In this document: piece by piece, positions 49,523 through 61,055 of the stretch
Layout of the letters: each line of letters opens with the position of its first letter
How positions within the stretch are numbered: position 1 is the first letter of the stretch
DNA from: Cordylochernes scorpioides
Taxonomy: Eukaryota > Arthropoda > Arachnida > Pseudoscorpiones > Chernetidae
Length of the DNA: 64,000 nt
NCBI GenBank assembly: GCA_030710605.1
Contig: CP092882.1
Coordinates: 14,141,677 to 14,205,676, forward strand
Reading direction: 5' to 3'
Translations under genes and position numbers: made by a program
Notes under the pieces: model-generated
What the model was told of the DNA's origin: nothing
Seen by the model: the letters and a program-made list of their open reading frames with translations, nothing else
Database searches by the model: none

Positions 49523-52500
49523 TTAATAATGAAGGCGATCCACAGGTTTAACAATTCGTCCACTCCGGGTTCTTATCTGGCCGTCTTCTGAGTCGTTAGA
49601 GGGATAATCCACAACTGGGGTCTTTTCATTTTCAACCAGTTCCTCCCCCGAAAAGGTCGGCGTCGATGGGTCGGCTGGATATTGCACTGTAACTCCTTTT
49701 CGTAGATGGAACCTGTTTCGACGTAAAGTCCCAACTGGAGTATCAACCATATACGACCTTGGTGTCGATGCTTTCTTCTTTACAATCCCCCAGGTTCGCA
49801 TATCTGTAATCCAAACCGTGTCACCTTCGGATAGCTCCTCCATGTCCGTAGCTCCGCAGCGTCGATCATATCTGGATTTCATATCCTTTCTCCTTCTCCC
49901 CTCCTTTCTTTTCAGGGTCTGAGAGTCCACCAACCTTGGATTAAGATTCTCTGGTGCAATTGGCAAGGTCGTTCGGAGTTTACGTCCCATGAGAAGCTCA
50001 GCAGGGCTGTAACCGTTCTCCAAAGGGGTCGATCGATACTCCAGGAGTCCAAGCGATGGGTCTTGATTTTTCTTGAGGATCAACTTAGCAATTTTCACAC
50101 CTGCTTCTGCCATCCCATTGCTCTGCGGGAATCGAGGACTTGAAGTGACATGTTGGAATCCGTACTGCCTTGCGAAATTTGCAAATTCACGAGCAGCTCC
50201 AAATTGCGTCCCATTATCGCTTACAACAGTTTCTGGTATTCCATGTCGGGCAAATATGGATTTGCAACTACGCACCACCACACTGGCTGTGAGCCGATCC
50301 AGCTGAATCATTTCAGGAAAGCGAGAATAATAGTCATTGACGACTAGATACCACTTATTCTCGAACTTGAACAAATCCATTCCAATCTTCTGCCACGGTC
50401 GTGAAGGAAAGTTCGTTGGTATCAAAGGTTCATGTTTTGAGACGGCTTCCTGGATACAGACACTGCACTTTCTGACCGTTTCCGCGATCTCTTCCGAAAT
50501 TCCAGGCCACCATACCGTCTCACGTGCGCGAAGTCTTGTTTTTGTAATCCCGAAGTGCCCAGCGTGCAACTTCTCTAGGATCTCCAGTTTCATACTTGCT
50601 GGAATAACAAGACAACAGCTACGCATCAGTAGTCCATTTTGAACGCCGAGTTCATCCTTGACATGCCAATAAGAGAGCAGAGCCTGTGACATCTTCTTCT
50701 TATCTGGCCAGCCTTGCTCAAGGTAGTTGACTACTGCTTTCAGGGTCGTATCTTCTTGTTGAGCTTCAAAAATCTTCGTCAACATCTCGTCCTTGTCGGT
50801 TATACTCGAGAGAACTGCATTTATATGCGCTGAGGTTGGCCGTTCGTCTTCACCTCCCTCGGTTGTAAGAAGTGGTTGTCTGGATAATGCATCGGCGTCG
50901 AGCAGCTCCTTTCCAGGGATATGCACTATTTCGAATCCAAACCTCATCATACGCATTCGGAAACGTTGCAGTCTTGGGGTCAGCGAACTCAATTCTTTCG
51001 TCGAAAATAGAGGAATGAGAGGCTTATGGTCGGTCTCAATTCGGAAACGCTTTCCAAGCAGGAAATCTTGAAAACGTTCGCAAGCCCATGTAATTGCGAG
51101 AGCCTCTTTCTCGATCTGAGCATATCGTTTTTCGGTAGGTGTCATAGTTCTAGAAGAATAAGCAACAGGTCGCCAGATTCCATTCTTACCTTCTTGCTTC
51201 AGTACCGCTCCCAAGCCGTATGAAGATGCGTCGGATGACACCATAGTTGGTTTCCTGACGTCGTATGCTGCCAAGATGGGTTGAGTCGTGAGCAATTCTT
51301 TCAACTTTCGGAATGCTCGCTCCTGGCTGCAATCCCAAACGAAGTCTTGACCTTTCACCAGCAACTGGTTCAGTGGTGCCACAATTTCAGATAAATTTTC
51401 CACAAAGCGTCCCAGATGGTTCACCATGCCAAGAAATCTTCTTACGCCATGAACATCGGTCGGAGCAGGCATCTTCGCCACTGCTTCGATTTTCGCTGGA
51501 TCTGGTCGGATACCGTCTTCATCCAGTATGTGCCCAAGAAAATTAATTCTTGGCACGCCGAAGACACACTTGGCCTTGTTTAGTGTAACTTTCGCCTCTT
51601 TCAGTTTTCGGAGCACTAAACGAAGAATTCGATCGTGAGTCTTGGAGTCGGAGGCAAATATCAGGATATCGTCCAGGTAACACATTACACCGTCCATGCC
51701 TTGCAAGATTATTGACATAACTCTCTGAAAATACTCTGGGGCGAGTGAGATTCCAAATGGCATTCTGCAGTATTTATATCTCCCAAAAGGAGTGATGAAG
51801 GTCGTTAAATGCTGGCAGTCCGGGCTCAACGGAATCTGGTGAAAGCCACTGTTCGCGTCCAGTTTCGAAAAGAATCTTGCTTCCCCCAGTTGCCCCAGCA
51901 TGTGCTCCACCACTGGCATGGGTTGCACTTCGCGCTGTACATGTTCGTTCAGCCTTGAGAGATCCACACAGAGTCGTATGTCGCCATTCGGTTTACCAGC
52001 AATCACAGTCGGTGCACACCATTCAGTCGCAACGTTAACTTGTGCTATGATTCCCGCCTTCTCGAGCTCTTCCAATCTTGTTTTAAGCTTTTCCATCAAA
52101 GGTATTGGTACCCGTCGAGGAGTATGCACAGCATATGGTTTTGCTCCAGGTTTCAATTTGATTTCGTAAGGGTTTCCGATCTGTCCCAGTCCTTCAAATA
52201 CTTCGGGAAATTCCTTGATCGGGTTAATTCTCGTCGCAACCACTTCAATCCGCCTCGCCAGGTTCAAGAGCTCACATGCCCGGCGACTCAGAAGAGGTTC
52301 ACTCAAACGACGAATGACATAAATCTTCTCCTTGATTTGATAATTGCCATTTCGCAGCGTTGATAAAAACATACCCACAGTCTGAAGTTCGGAGAATTCA
52401 GCAGCTCTAAGGTTGATATCACTTTTCACTAGTCGTTGCTGTCCCATTATCTTCTTGAAGAGACACAGAGGAACACATGTAACATCCGCCTGGGAGTCGA

Positions 52501-53434
52501 GCTTGAACTTCACCTGTTTCCCGTTCACTTGGATTTCTGCTGTCCATCGCCTCCTGCACTCGCCTTCATCATCATCGAGATTAGATGAATCCTCCACCGC
52601 TGAGACCTCCAGGAGAAAACCAATTTCTTCATCAAGTTCAGAAACAGCTTTGACTTCCGCAGTCATCGCCTGCTTATCTGGGCAGCAATTTGCAAAATGG
52701 CCAGGTTTTGAACACAGGTTACATTTCTGTCCTTCAGCACGGCAAGCCTGTCCTTCCCTGTGGGTGAAACCTCCGCACTTTGGACATCGTGATCTTGTTT
52801 TGGCTGACTTCTCCTTCTTCCTCGAAGGCTGCTGTTGTTGTTTCGGTGATTGTTTCTTCGAGTTGAACTTCACCTGATTGACCTTTTGGCTTGTTGAGGG
52901 ACACTGCAGGTCGACTTGCTGCTGTCGAACGGCTTCCTGCTGTCGAACCATTTTCACCGCCTTTTCCAAAGTCAGTTCGCTGTCCAACTGCATTCTTTCA
53001 GATAAAGCTTTGTCCCTCACTCCAACCACTATTCGGTCACGGATCAACTGCTCATGAAGACCCTCAAATTCGCAACTATCAGCCAATTTGTACAATGAAG
53101 TGATGAATTCGTCCACTGGCTCCCGATCCTCTTGGATTCTTGAATTAAATTTCGCACGTTCGTAGATAATATTCTTTCTGACACAGAAGTGGCTGTCGAA
53201 CGCCTTGAGGACGGAATCAATTTTCGTTGCCTCTTCCTCCTTTTCGAACTTGAAGGTCCTGAATATATCATCCGCGCGGTCACCCATCAAGTACATGAAC
53301 AAATCGATCTTGTCCGCCTCCTCTTTCTTCTTCATTCCACTGACCACGAGGTATCGTTCGAATCTTTTCCTCCATTTGGGCCATTCGTTGGGAGTCGAGA
53401 AGTCGAAAGTTTCTGGAGGTTGAATCTGAGCCAT
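49523..53434 (-). CDS. Gypsy Gag-Pol polyprotein, 1303 codons, single frame
   Basis: Starts MAQIQPPETFDFS. Gag occupies about residues 1-260 and has two zinc knuckles (CPKCGGFTHREGQAC about 217-231; CNLCSKPGHFANC about 238-250). Protease follows at about 310, where the active-site loop reads LDSQAD in place of the usual DTGA/DSGA. RT is at about 420-640 with YLDD at 586-589; RNase H follows with DASSYGLGAVL. Integrase has an HH-CC zinc region (HAGHFG..CSVC), then GMDLF, SDNGTQF and a Glu in SNGMAEAG (D,D,E). The C-terminal tail has no chromodomain that I can see. Gag and Pol share one frame with no frameshift. No interrupting stop. The odd protease motif is the only sign of possible defect. 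The overall style resembles the Mag-like clade, though this is only an impression. Confidence 0.95.
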   Translation of the reverse strand: MAQIQPPETFDFSTPNEWPKWRKRFERYLVVSGMKKKEEADKIDLFMYLMGDRADDIFRTFKFEKEEEATKIDSVLKAFDSHFCVRKNIIYERAKFNSRIQEDREPVDEFITSLYKLADSCEFEGLHEQLIRDRIVVGVRDKALSERMQLDSELTLEKAVKMVRQQEAVRQQQVDLQCPSTSQKVNQVKFNSKKQSPKQQQQPSRKKEKSAKTRSRCPKCGGFTHREGQACRAEGQKCNLCSKPGHFANCCPDKQAMTAEVKAVSELDEEIGFLLEVSAVEDSSNLDDDEGECRRRWTAEIQVNGKQVKFKLDSQADVTCVPLCLFKKIMGQQRLVKSDINLRAAEFSELQTVGMFLSTLRNGNYQIKEKIYVIRRLSEPLLSRRACELLNLARRIEVVATRINPIKEFPEVFEGLGQIGNPYEIKLKPGAKPYAVHTPRRVPIPLMEKLKTRLEELEKAGIIAQVNVATEWCAPTVIAGKPNGDIRLCVDLSRLNEHVQREVQPMPVVEHMLGQLGEARFFSKLDANSGFHQIPLSPDCQHLTTFITPFGRYKYCRMPFGISLAPEYFQRVMSIILQGMDGVMCYLDDILIFASDSKTHDRILRLVLRKLKEAKVTLNKAKCVFGVPRINFLGHILDEDGIRPDPAKIEAVAKMPAPTDVHGVRRFLGMVNHLGRFVENLSEIVAPLNQLLVKGQDFVWDCSQERAFRKLKELLTTQPILAAYDVRKPTMVSSDASSYGLGAVLKQEGKNGIWRPVAYSSRTMTPTEKRYAQIEKEALAITWACERFQDFLLGKRFRIETDHKPLIPLFSTKELSSLTPRLQRFRMRMMRFGFEIVHIPGKELLDADALSRQPLLTTEGGEDERPTSAHINAVLSSITDKDEMLTKIFEAQQEDTTLKAVVNYLEQGWPDKKKMSQALLSYWHVKDELGVQNGLLMRSCCLVIPASMKLEILEKLHAGHFGITKTRLRARETVWWPGISEEIAETVRKCSVCIQEAVSKHEPLIPTNFPSRPWQKIGMDLFKFENKWYLVVNDYYSRFPEMIQLDRLTASVVVRSCKSIFARHGIPETVVSDNGTQFGAAREFANFARQYGFQHVTSSPRFPQSNGMAEAGVKIAKLILKKNQDPSLGLLEYRSTPLENGYSPAELLMGRKLRTTLPIAPENLNPRLVDSQTLKRKEGRRRKDMKSRYDRRCGATDMEELSEGDTVWITDMRTWGIVKKKASTPRSYMVDTPVGTLRRNRFHLRKGVTVQYPADPSTPTFSGEELVENEKTPVVDYPSNDSEDGQIRTRSGRIVKPVDRLHY

Positions 53435-53516
53435 GTTGAATTATCTTCCAAGGTACGCAAAAATCGATATTTTGCAATATACGGGTTCGTATTTTATCCA
53501 GCTATCGCTGCCACCA

Positions 53517-53640
53517 TGTTTTAATGTCCATTTATACAGAGAGCCAAACAACAACTGACTCACCCGTGCAGCCAAGGTCACGCTCCGCTGCGTCACGTGG
53601 GAAAACATAGGTACATGTTTTATTACTTGTTCACAGCACA
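53517..53640 (-). repeat. 5' LTR of the intact gypsy element
   Basis: 124 bp; the promoter end for the minus-strand element. The primer-binding region starts immediately inside at 53516. Confidence 0.93.
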
Positions 53641-53869
53641 ATAGGTGACACGAATTATTCTTAGTTTAAAATACGCTCCAATTTTAATTCGTGATTTTTT
53701 TTTAAATATCTCTTTTGAATTCAAGTTTTATTTATTTGTTGTCTCTCAATATTTATGAAAATATAGAAAACATTTTTCTCTGCACTAAATACTTTCTTAA
53801 AGATAGTTCTATATTTCATATATTTATATATGTGAAAAAACAATAAAAAAAAAAATAAAAATATAAAAA

Positions 53870-53930
53870 ATCTCTGCCATCTAGAAAAGCTCATGTGAGC
53901 CTGGTCAGGATATGCCTCTTTTGTTTTAAA
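53870..53930 (+). repeat. Family D 3' fragment
   Basis: GCCATCTAGAAAAGCTCATG and GGTCAGGATATGCC modules, followed by a family N fragment at 53967-54047. Confidence 0.5.
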
Positions 53931-53966
53931 TATATATATGTATAAGAAATGGGAGCATTAAAGAGT

Positions 53967-54047
53967 AATATATTTCAGAGTTATTGTCTGAATCCCGATA
54001 TACATGCTGAAAGGTACAACTTCCCTATGTTTTGTCCACCATGAGTG
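53967..54047. repeat. MITE family N, right end
   Basis: TTTCAGAGTTATTGTCTGAA to TTGTCCACCATGAGTGTA. Confidence 0.65.
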
Positions 54048-54559
54048 TAGGTATATATAGAATGTCTATAATCGAATCTATCGTCTTTAAGCTGAGAGCT
54101 AGCTAAATACTTGGATAATGTTTTAGAGAGTTACATATTTTATTAGTTTTGCTTTTTCGGAATTTCTCAATTTTATTGTGACACACGTTGTTGCGGAACT
54201 ATAAAGATTTTTTTTATTTTCAATATAATCTCTAAAAAGAGGAAGTGTTGTTTCAATCAACTTGAAAAAGGTAAAAATTTTATATAATATTTTCTATATT
54301 TGTAAACGTCTCGTTATTATTTTAGTATTTATACTCAATGAGATTTTAATTAAATTTGACCAAATTTTGGGCGGTTTTAAATTACGAGAAATCTTTTTAT
54401 TTAGTGAGATAATTGTTTATTTAATTTTCCACTAAAATTGTTATAAAGAAAAATAGAGTAAACTGGTGTATATGAAAGTAAAAAATTATTCTGAAAAATA
54501 TTTTATAACAAATGCTATTTACATGAATGTGAAATTCCACTTCAATTGCATATTGTCGT

Positions 54560-54730
54560 TTAATTTGCATAATGTTCGGGAGTAATTAGAATTACTTACG
54601 TAAGGTGGCCTTTCCGATACCTGATTGGCTGAAATCCGATGACGTCACCCCCCATGATGGAGTGATGACGTCATGGTTCGAGGGATTATGGTAGGAGTCG
54701 ATAAAACAATTCAGTCAGTCAGTCACTAAA
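54560..54730 (+). promoter_or_regulatory. Promoter-like cluster: POU, PAR-bZIP, CCAAT, two CREs, TATA-like, Inr
   Basis: In order: ATTTGCAT octamer (54563), TTACGTAA (54596-54603), ATTGG (54624), two perfect TGACGTCA cAMP-response elements (54640-54647 and 54666-54673), GATAAAA (about 54699) and tandem TCAGTC initiator-like repeats (about 54711). Spacing of the last two suits a plus-strand TATA promoter. The target gene is unknown, and downstream sequence is cut by the assembly gap. Confidence 0.5.
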
Positions 54731-54954
54731 GTGACTTATTTTGATTTTTTTACCCCCGATATTATCCTGTTCTTTATACGTTTTTGATTATTCCAACTCT
54801 CCTTGGTGCGTATGTTTGGTTTAGGGGTGTATAATCTACCAATATTATGAATTTGATCTATCAATTTAGTCTCCATGTCCTTGTATAATTATACAATGGG
54901 ATAAATAATAAAAAATGAGTGTGATAACCTCGATAGAAAATAGTAATTGCCTTG

Positions 54955-55160
54955 CCGATATTCATATTTCATAAAATAAAAGACACTTTGGCCAGAAAAA
55001 GTTTTATTTTCTCAATGTTTCAACTAAAACATTTTGTCCTCGTCAAGGAAAAAGAAAAAATAAAGTATTTGGCAAGGAGTTATGAATGTTTCTGAGATTT
55101 TTAAGGGCGTTCTCACTCGAGAAAATACTCTTCTTCTGACCGAAGCTTCAAGAAAGCTCG
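54955..55160 (-). repeat. Family F relative with decayed core
   Basis: Minus strand CTTGACGAGGACAAAATG..GAAACATTG; the first core C is replaced and stem II is impaired. Confidence 0.5.
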
Positions 55161-55277
55161 ATAGAGTTTCAATTGAAAAATTCTAATAGCATTCAAATAC
55201 AACAACAAATATAAGTTTAACAGCTCTATCAAGAACGCCTAGAAAGTTTATATTTCAGGTTCGGCCGAGGGAATAAG

Positions 55278-55377
55278 NNNNNNNNNNNNNNNNNNNNNNN
55301 NNNNNNNNNNNNNNNNNNNNNNNNNNNNNNNNNNNNNNNNNNNNNNNNNNNNNNNNNNNNNNNNNNNNNNNNNNNNN
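55278..55377. other. Assembly gap (100 N)
   Basis: Exactly 100 Ns, which is usually a placeholder of unknown true length. Confidence 0.99.
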
Positions 55378-55589
55378 GCCTAGAGAATTTGGGAGCAGAA
55401 ATTATTCCATTAATACGATAATTATTTTTTAAGAAAAACGTTTTTTTTCACTCCTCTCTAAATCATATTAAGTTCTTAGAATTAAAGAGAGTAAATGTTT
55501 TCTCTTCACCTCGGGGGACTTCCTAAAATTGGTCTTGGTTATTTTAAATATAGACGTTGCCTGGCCAGCATTCATAGTTCTTAGAAGGG

Positions 55590-55885
55590 GGTCCGTTGGT
55601 TTTCGACCGCTACGACCCGGAATCGTATTTCGCATTGGGCACTTTTTATATATATATATATAAAAAAATGCTTCAATGCCCCCGATTCTTGCAAAAATCC
55701 AACCCCACCAACGAGTGCAAGTAACCATACGGGTTCTGGCACATTTTTAAGTGCAAAGTCGAATTGCTTTTCACTTGTATAGACATGTGGTGAATTTACA
55801 GTAAAAAGCAGTCGTCAACTACTACCCACCATGATTATCATGGCCTGTACCACGCCTACACTAGGGATAATAATAATAATAAAAA
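55590..55885 (+). repeat. SINE K copy
   Basis: Head-like TTTTCGACCGCTACGACCC, body AGTAACCATACGGGTTCTGG, AGACATGTGGTG and (AATA)n tail at 55868-55886. It has a (TA)n expansion near 55650. Confidence 0.7.
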
Positions 55886-56439
55886 AAGAGATACTTCCGC
55901 CACATAGTGAATGTTTTTATTTTTTCATAAAAACACTAATTGGCTGAAGTGTCTCTATAATTCTAAGAACAACGAATGCCGGCCAGGCAGCCTCTATTAT
56001 TAAGATAATCAAAGTTATAAACTCTATGGAAAACTTTATATATAGGGACGTCTAAAGTTTTGATGGAACACGAAGGGTGATTTTTTGGGACGTTGCCTGT
56101 CCCACCTAATCTCCCTCTACTCCTTCTCTTCCAAATATGACAACAAAATCCTTCAATAGTATCAACTCATCATTCGAAAATAAGATAATAAGCTTTATAA
56201 TTGTGTTATCATTAATTATTTATGTCATATATATTTTTTTTATCATCTTTCATTTGATCTAACGCCCGGGGAAACTGTTTTCGGGTCGATTCGGATTATA
56301 TACCATCTATTCAAATAACCTGGCTTCGCCCGGATCTGCCGGAGTGAATGTTTAATCAGATAATTAATATAGATTTATTTTTATTATATTACCATATTAT
56401 ATATATAGGAAATGAAAGCATTTAAGCGCGAATGTTTCT

Positions 56440-56600
56440 TTTATACATAAAACAAACTTCTACCTTCCTTACTGCCATGAAAAAATATTGGGAGGGCTTG
56501 GCTCATCAGTGGTAAACCATCCCAGCGGTTTTGCCAATTTAATCTACCAGACCGCTTCTTCACAGTAAGGATAGTAGAAAATTTTTAATGTATAAAAGAA
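56440..56600. repeat. Family I copy
   Basis: CTTCTACCTTCCTTACTGCC .. GGCTCATCAGTGGTAAACC .. ACAGTAAGGATAGTAGAAA; arms inverted. Confidence 0.65.
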
Positions 56601-56624
56601 ATACGTGAAGGCCATTCACTTATT

Positions 56625-56735
56625 AAAACAAAGTGTCCAATGCGGGATTCGATCCCGGTTCATGGCTGTCGGGAATCCAGGGTTTTAAACACTCGTCCAC
56701 TGACTTCATGAAGTGAACAGTAGCTCGGTATACAT
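56625..56735 (-). repeat. SINE L, head only
   Basis: The minus strand reads GTCAGTGGACGAGTG (A box) and CCGGGATCGAATCCC (B box) and then a T-rich end. Confidence 0.65.
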
Positions 56736-57079
56736 GCGACTGAGATATACAAAAATATCTAAACCGAAATTTACAGGGCTGCGGAAGAGAAGAAACATTG
56801 ATATCAGTATGTAAATGGACATGTAAATGAACCATCACCTGTAAATAACTAATCGTTTCTAAGAAATAATCACCTGGGTGAATCCTGTGTAGGGAATAGG
56901 TCCCCAATAAAAGGCTTGTTGTTGATGTTTTTGTTGAATTTCTAAACCGAAATATTATTTTTTTGAAATCTAGATTATCCAAAAAATTAAAGAATTACCC
57001 ATGAAAAAGCCACGTGGAAATATAATACATTGCTGCCTGATAACCATTATATTCACTACGGGATTGCAAGAATCCACGT

Positions 57080-57325
57080 TAAATCACAATTTATTCCGAT
57101 AGATGGCAATAACAATCTTTGCAACGCTTAATTACAATTTATTCCGATAGATGACAATAATAATCTTTGCAACGCTTAATTACAATTTATTCCGATAGAT
57201 AGCAATAAAATCTTTGCAACGTTAAATTACAATTTATTCCGATAGATAGCAATAAAATCTTTGCAACGTTAAATTACAATTTATTCCAATAGATAGCAAT
57301 AACAATCTTTGCCGCGTTAAATTAC
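57080..57325 (+). repeat. 48-bp tandem, 5 copies, of family E origin
   Basis: ACAATTTATTCCGATAGATG + GCAATAACAATCTTTGCAAC. TTATTCCGATAGATGGC is a module of family E, so a piece of that element was amplified. Confidence 0.75.
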
Positions 57326-57339
57326 CAAAAATCAGGATG

Positions 57340-57393
57340 CCTGAATGACCCAATTCTTTTGGTCGTTAAGGTACAGCTTGCACCACGCTGATG
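57340..57393 (+). ncRNA. Family E hammerhead, 5' half (split by LTR element)
   Basis: TTTTGGTCGTTAAGGTACAG, ACCACG and CTGATGA, ending in the first bases of stem II. The 3' half resumes at 62008. Confidence 0.7.
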
Positions 57394-57398
57394 AGAGC

Positions 57399-57583
57399 TG
57401 TTGTATAGTTATTGTTGTATTGTTATTATTTAATTAAACATTACTCACCAGATGAAATTATTATTACTAATTGTTTATTACACTTTATATTTATATTTTT
57501 ACATTAACACGTTGTTTACATTATACATCGTATGTTATTGTTTATGATGATCTATTATATATTTTAAAACACAGAATACTACA
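57399..57583 (-). repeat. 3' LTR of the second gypsy element
   Basis: 185 bp, very AT-rich, TG..CA ends. Confidence 0.93.
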
Positions 57584-57734
57584 TTCCCTCCTTCCTTTAG
57601 ATGAAAGGAATCATGTCTTTATATCTTGATGATGGCTTGACGACTCTTCCACTCCTGGTGATCACGGGTTCCTTGGTAGTCGGCAAGGGTGGAGAAACCT
57701 CTGGTGGCAACTGGTGAAGAGCCTCGGCATCAAG

Positions 57735-60700
57735 TCAATCTGAAACAACTGGGTTAAATGTAGACCCTGTTCTACTTGAACTTGGTCGGTTTAAAGAAGT
57801 GTCCTTGTCTTGGTTTGAGGAATTATCATCTGGTATTTGTACATCAGAAGAGTTGAGGTGTTCAATTCTTGTCGAATCTGAACTAAGATTTTCCTGGCTC
57901 TCTTCTGGAATCAAGTCAGAAATGCCTTGATTGGTCTCTTGAGTAGGAACATGTTTCAAATGTTTAGCATTTCTATGAATTATTTTCCCATTTTTAGTGT
58001 TGACTAATTTAAAAGAATTTATTGAAGTGTTTTCAAGAATGACATGATGTTCTGATCTGAAATTTGAATCAAGTTTTCCATTATTTGGATTTGCCACATA
58101 AACTAAATTTCCAATTTCAAAATTATGAGGACTAGCTTTCCGAATTATATCATTATATGTTTTCATTTTTTCTTTGTAGACCATATTGAATTCTTTGATG
58201 TTGGATTCATCTTCTTCTGCATCATTAACAAGTGAGCTTAATTTAGTTTTGATTTCTCTTGAAAATAATAGGAATGCTGGAGTCTTTCCTGTAGATCTGT
58301 TTGGAGTAGTTCGGTAAGACATTAAAATTCTGGATAAATCTTCTTTCCAATCTTTCCCTTCTTCAGAACTTGAATTGAATTGTTTCTTTAGAAATCTATG
58401 GAATATTTCTATCTTCCCATTACTTTTTGGGTAATAGGGTGAGGCTTTGATGTGCTTGATTCCACATTCTTTTAAAAATCTTTCCATTGATGTACTTACA
58501 AACTGTAAGCCATTATCTGTTACAACTTCATGTGGATAACCATGTCTTGCAAAGATCTCCATCAATTTTTTAATAATTGTCTTGCTGGAAATGTCTTCTA
58601 TTATCATTGCTTCAGGAAATGAAGAATAGTAGTCGATCACTGTTAAAACATAATGATGGCCAATTGGACCAACTATGTCAATTCCAAGTTTCATCCAAGG
58701 TTTTGATGGTAACGGAACTATTTGCAATGGTTGATCATTTATCAATGGTTGATTCCTTACACAAATTGGACAGTTTCTAATCAAATTTTCAATGTCAAAG
58801 TCCATGTTTATCCAAAAATATTTTTCTCTTAACAGTTGTTTGGTTCTTGTCATTCCTTGATGTGTTTCATGTGCAATTCTCAAGACTCTCTTTATTAGTT
58901 TTGAAGGTAGCAAAATTCTACTTCCTTTTAAGATAAGATTATCAAAAATTGAGAGTTCATCTTTAAACTTATAAAAACATTTGAATTCTTCATTCAAAGG
59001 ATATGGCCAAACTCCCTTTTGAACCATATCTTTCAGTTTTTGAAACAAAGGATCTTGCTCTGTACAAACTTTTATCTCTTTCAAAGACAGTGCTTGAAGC
59101 TCTTCAGAAGTGATGGATAAGACTTTATGAACATAGTCCTCCAGCCATTTTTCATCACTTGTGTTAGAAAGAGGTTGTCTTGAAAATATATCTGCAATAT
59201 TTTGCTTTCCTTGAATGAATTCAATTTCAAAGTCATATGGTTGTAATCTCCAACTCAATCTTTGAATTCTTGGAGGCAAAACAGCTCCATTTTTAGGATT
59301 CAGCATATAGATTAGAGGTTTGTGATCTGTTTTTAACACAAATTTCCTTCCCCAAATATAGGTGTTAAAATGTTCAATTGCCCATACACATCCCAATGTC
59401 TCTTTTTCTATTTGTGAATATCTTTTTTCAGTATCAGTTAAGGATCTGCTGGCATATGCAATGGGTCTTTTAATGCCATTTTGTTGTGTTTGTATTAATA
59501 CTGCTCCAAGACCAATAGGGCTTGCATCTGTGATTAATTCAGTTGGTGAGTTCAAGTTATAATATGCCAAGCATGGCTCTTTTGTTAGTGACTCTTTAAG
59601 ATCCTGAAATGCTTTATTTGTTTTCAAATCCCAATTCCACCTAACATTTTTTCTAGTCAAATTATTTAAAGGTTCTGCCAATTTAGAAAAATTAGGTATG
59701 AATTTTCTTAAAAACCAACAAGTTCCTAAGAATGACCTTAACATCTCAATATTTTTTGGTATTGGAAAATTTAAGACTGCTTCTATTTTCCTATTATCAG
59801 GTTTAATACCTTCACTACTAACAATGTGACCTAAAATATCCAATTCTTCCATGGCAAATTTGCACTTATTCCTGTTGAGCCTAATGCCTACTTTATCAAA
59901 TCTTTGTAAGACTTTTCTAAGCCTTTCTTCTAGTTCTTGTCTATCTTTGGCGTTAACAACGACATCGTCCAAGTAACAAATTGCACCTTTCAAATCAAGC
60001 AAAATTGAATCCATTCCTTTCTGATATGCCTCTGGAGCACTTGATAGACCAAAAGGAACTTTTCAAAATCTGTAACAACCACGGTGCGTGATGAAAGTTG
60101 TAAGGGGTCTTGATTGAGGGTCTAAGTCAACCTGCCAAAACCCTTTTTTTGCATCCAGCTTTGCAAATACTTTAGCACCTTTAAGGGCATGTAACATGTT
60201 GTCAATTGTAGGAATTGGATGTCTTTCTCTCAATATTGCTTTATTCACTTCCCGAAGGTCTATGCATAGTCTAATTTCCTCACTATCCCTTTTTGGAACA
60301 ACTATTATGTTAGAAACCCATTCAGAACCTTGATGCACTTCTTCAATGATTCCATTCTCTAGCATCTTATCAAGCTCTTGATTTACTGCTTCTACCATTG
60401 CATAAGGTATACGACGGCATCTCTGGGCAATGGGCCTATAGTTGTCTTTCAATGTCACTTTATGACTATAGCCTTTTATAGTTCCAAGTCCATGGAAAAG
60501 ATGTTCATGTTCTTGAACAAGAGTTTCTATATTAGTAGACATTGATTCATTTACATGATTTACCCTTTTAATTATACCTAGTTCAAAACTAGCCTTGCCT
60601 CCCAACAAAGATTCAACTTTTTTATCAATCACATAAATTTCTTCTGAAACTGAATTTTCTTTCCAAGAAATCACAGCATTGAAATAACCATAACATGGAA

Positions 60701-61055
60701 GAGGTCTATCTTGACCATAGGCAAAAAAGGTTCGGGTGGTGTCATGTAATTTTGGCATAATTTTATGGCCATATAATTCAAGCATCTTATTATAGCTTAT
60801 GAAAGTTCTATCACTCCCTGTATCAATTATCATATTTATTTCACTACCATCTATTTGCACTTTTTGTTTATTTTCAGCACCTGTATAGTAGGTATATTCA
60901 TCTGAACTTTCACCTACTTCAGTCTTATTTTCTTCTTGTATGGTCTTAACTTTAGTTTGATTGAAACTTTTGTGGTTTCTATTATTATTTTGATTTGGGC
61001 GGTTCCTGCAAGCTCTAAAAAGATGTTCTAATTTATTGCAATATGAACAAGTCAT
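57735..61055 (-). pseudogene. Pol of the second gypsy element, one in-frame TGA
   Basis: Protease has IDTGSDRTFIS, the normal DTG motif. RT is split: its N-terminal part (to 60066) ends in THRGCYRF, then TGA at 60065-60063, then KVPFGLSSAPEAYQKG in the same frame, CYLDDVVV, RNase H DASPIGLGAVL, integrase zinc region (HETHQG..CPIC), and core motifs GIDIVG, VTDNGLQF and SNGKIE. The tail is Ser/Asn-rich. Only the one stop is seen, so the rest of the frame has survived intact. Loss of RT-RNase H-integrase from the main product is expected unless the stop is read through. Confidence 0.93.

Larger units (their letters stand above)
49339..53640 (-). mobile_element. Ty3/gypsy LTR retrotransposon, apparently intact
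   Basis: 4302 bp. Two 124-bp LTRs (49339-49462 and 53517-53640) differ at one base; both have TG..CA ends. Target duplication ATAGG at 49334-49338 and 53641-53645. On the minus strand, TGGTGGCAGCG sits at the primer-binding position and AAAAAGGGGGA is the polypurine tract. One long Gag-Pol frame. Near-identical LTRs mean recent insertion. Confidence 0.96.

Noticed and set aside
50073-53524. Many plus-strand ORFs of 65-154 codons
   Set aside because: Antisense shadows of the gypsy Gag-Pol frame.
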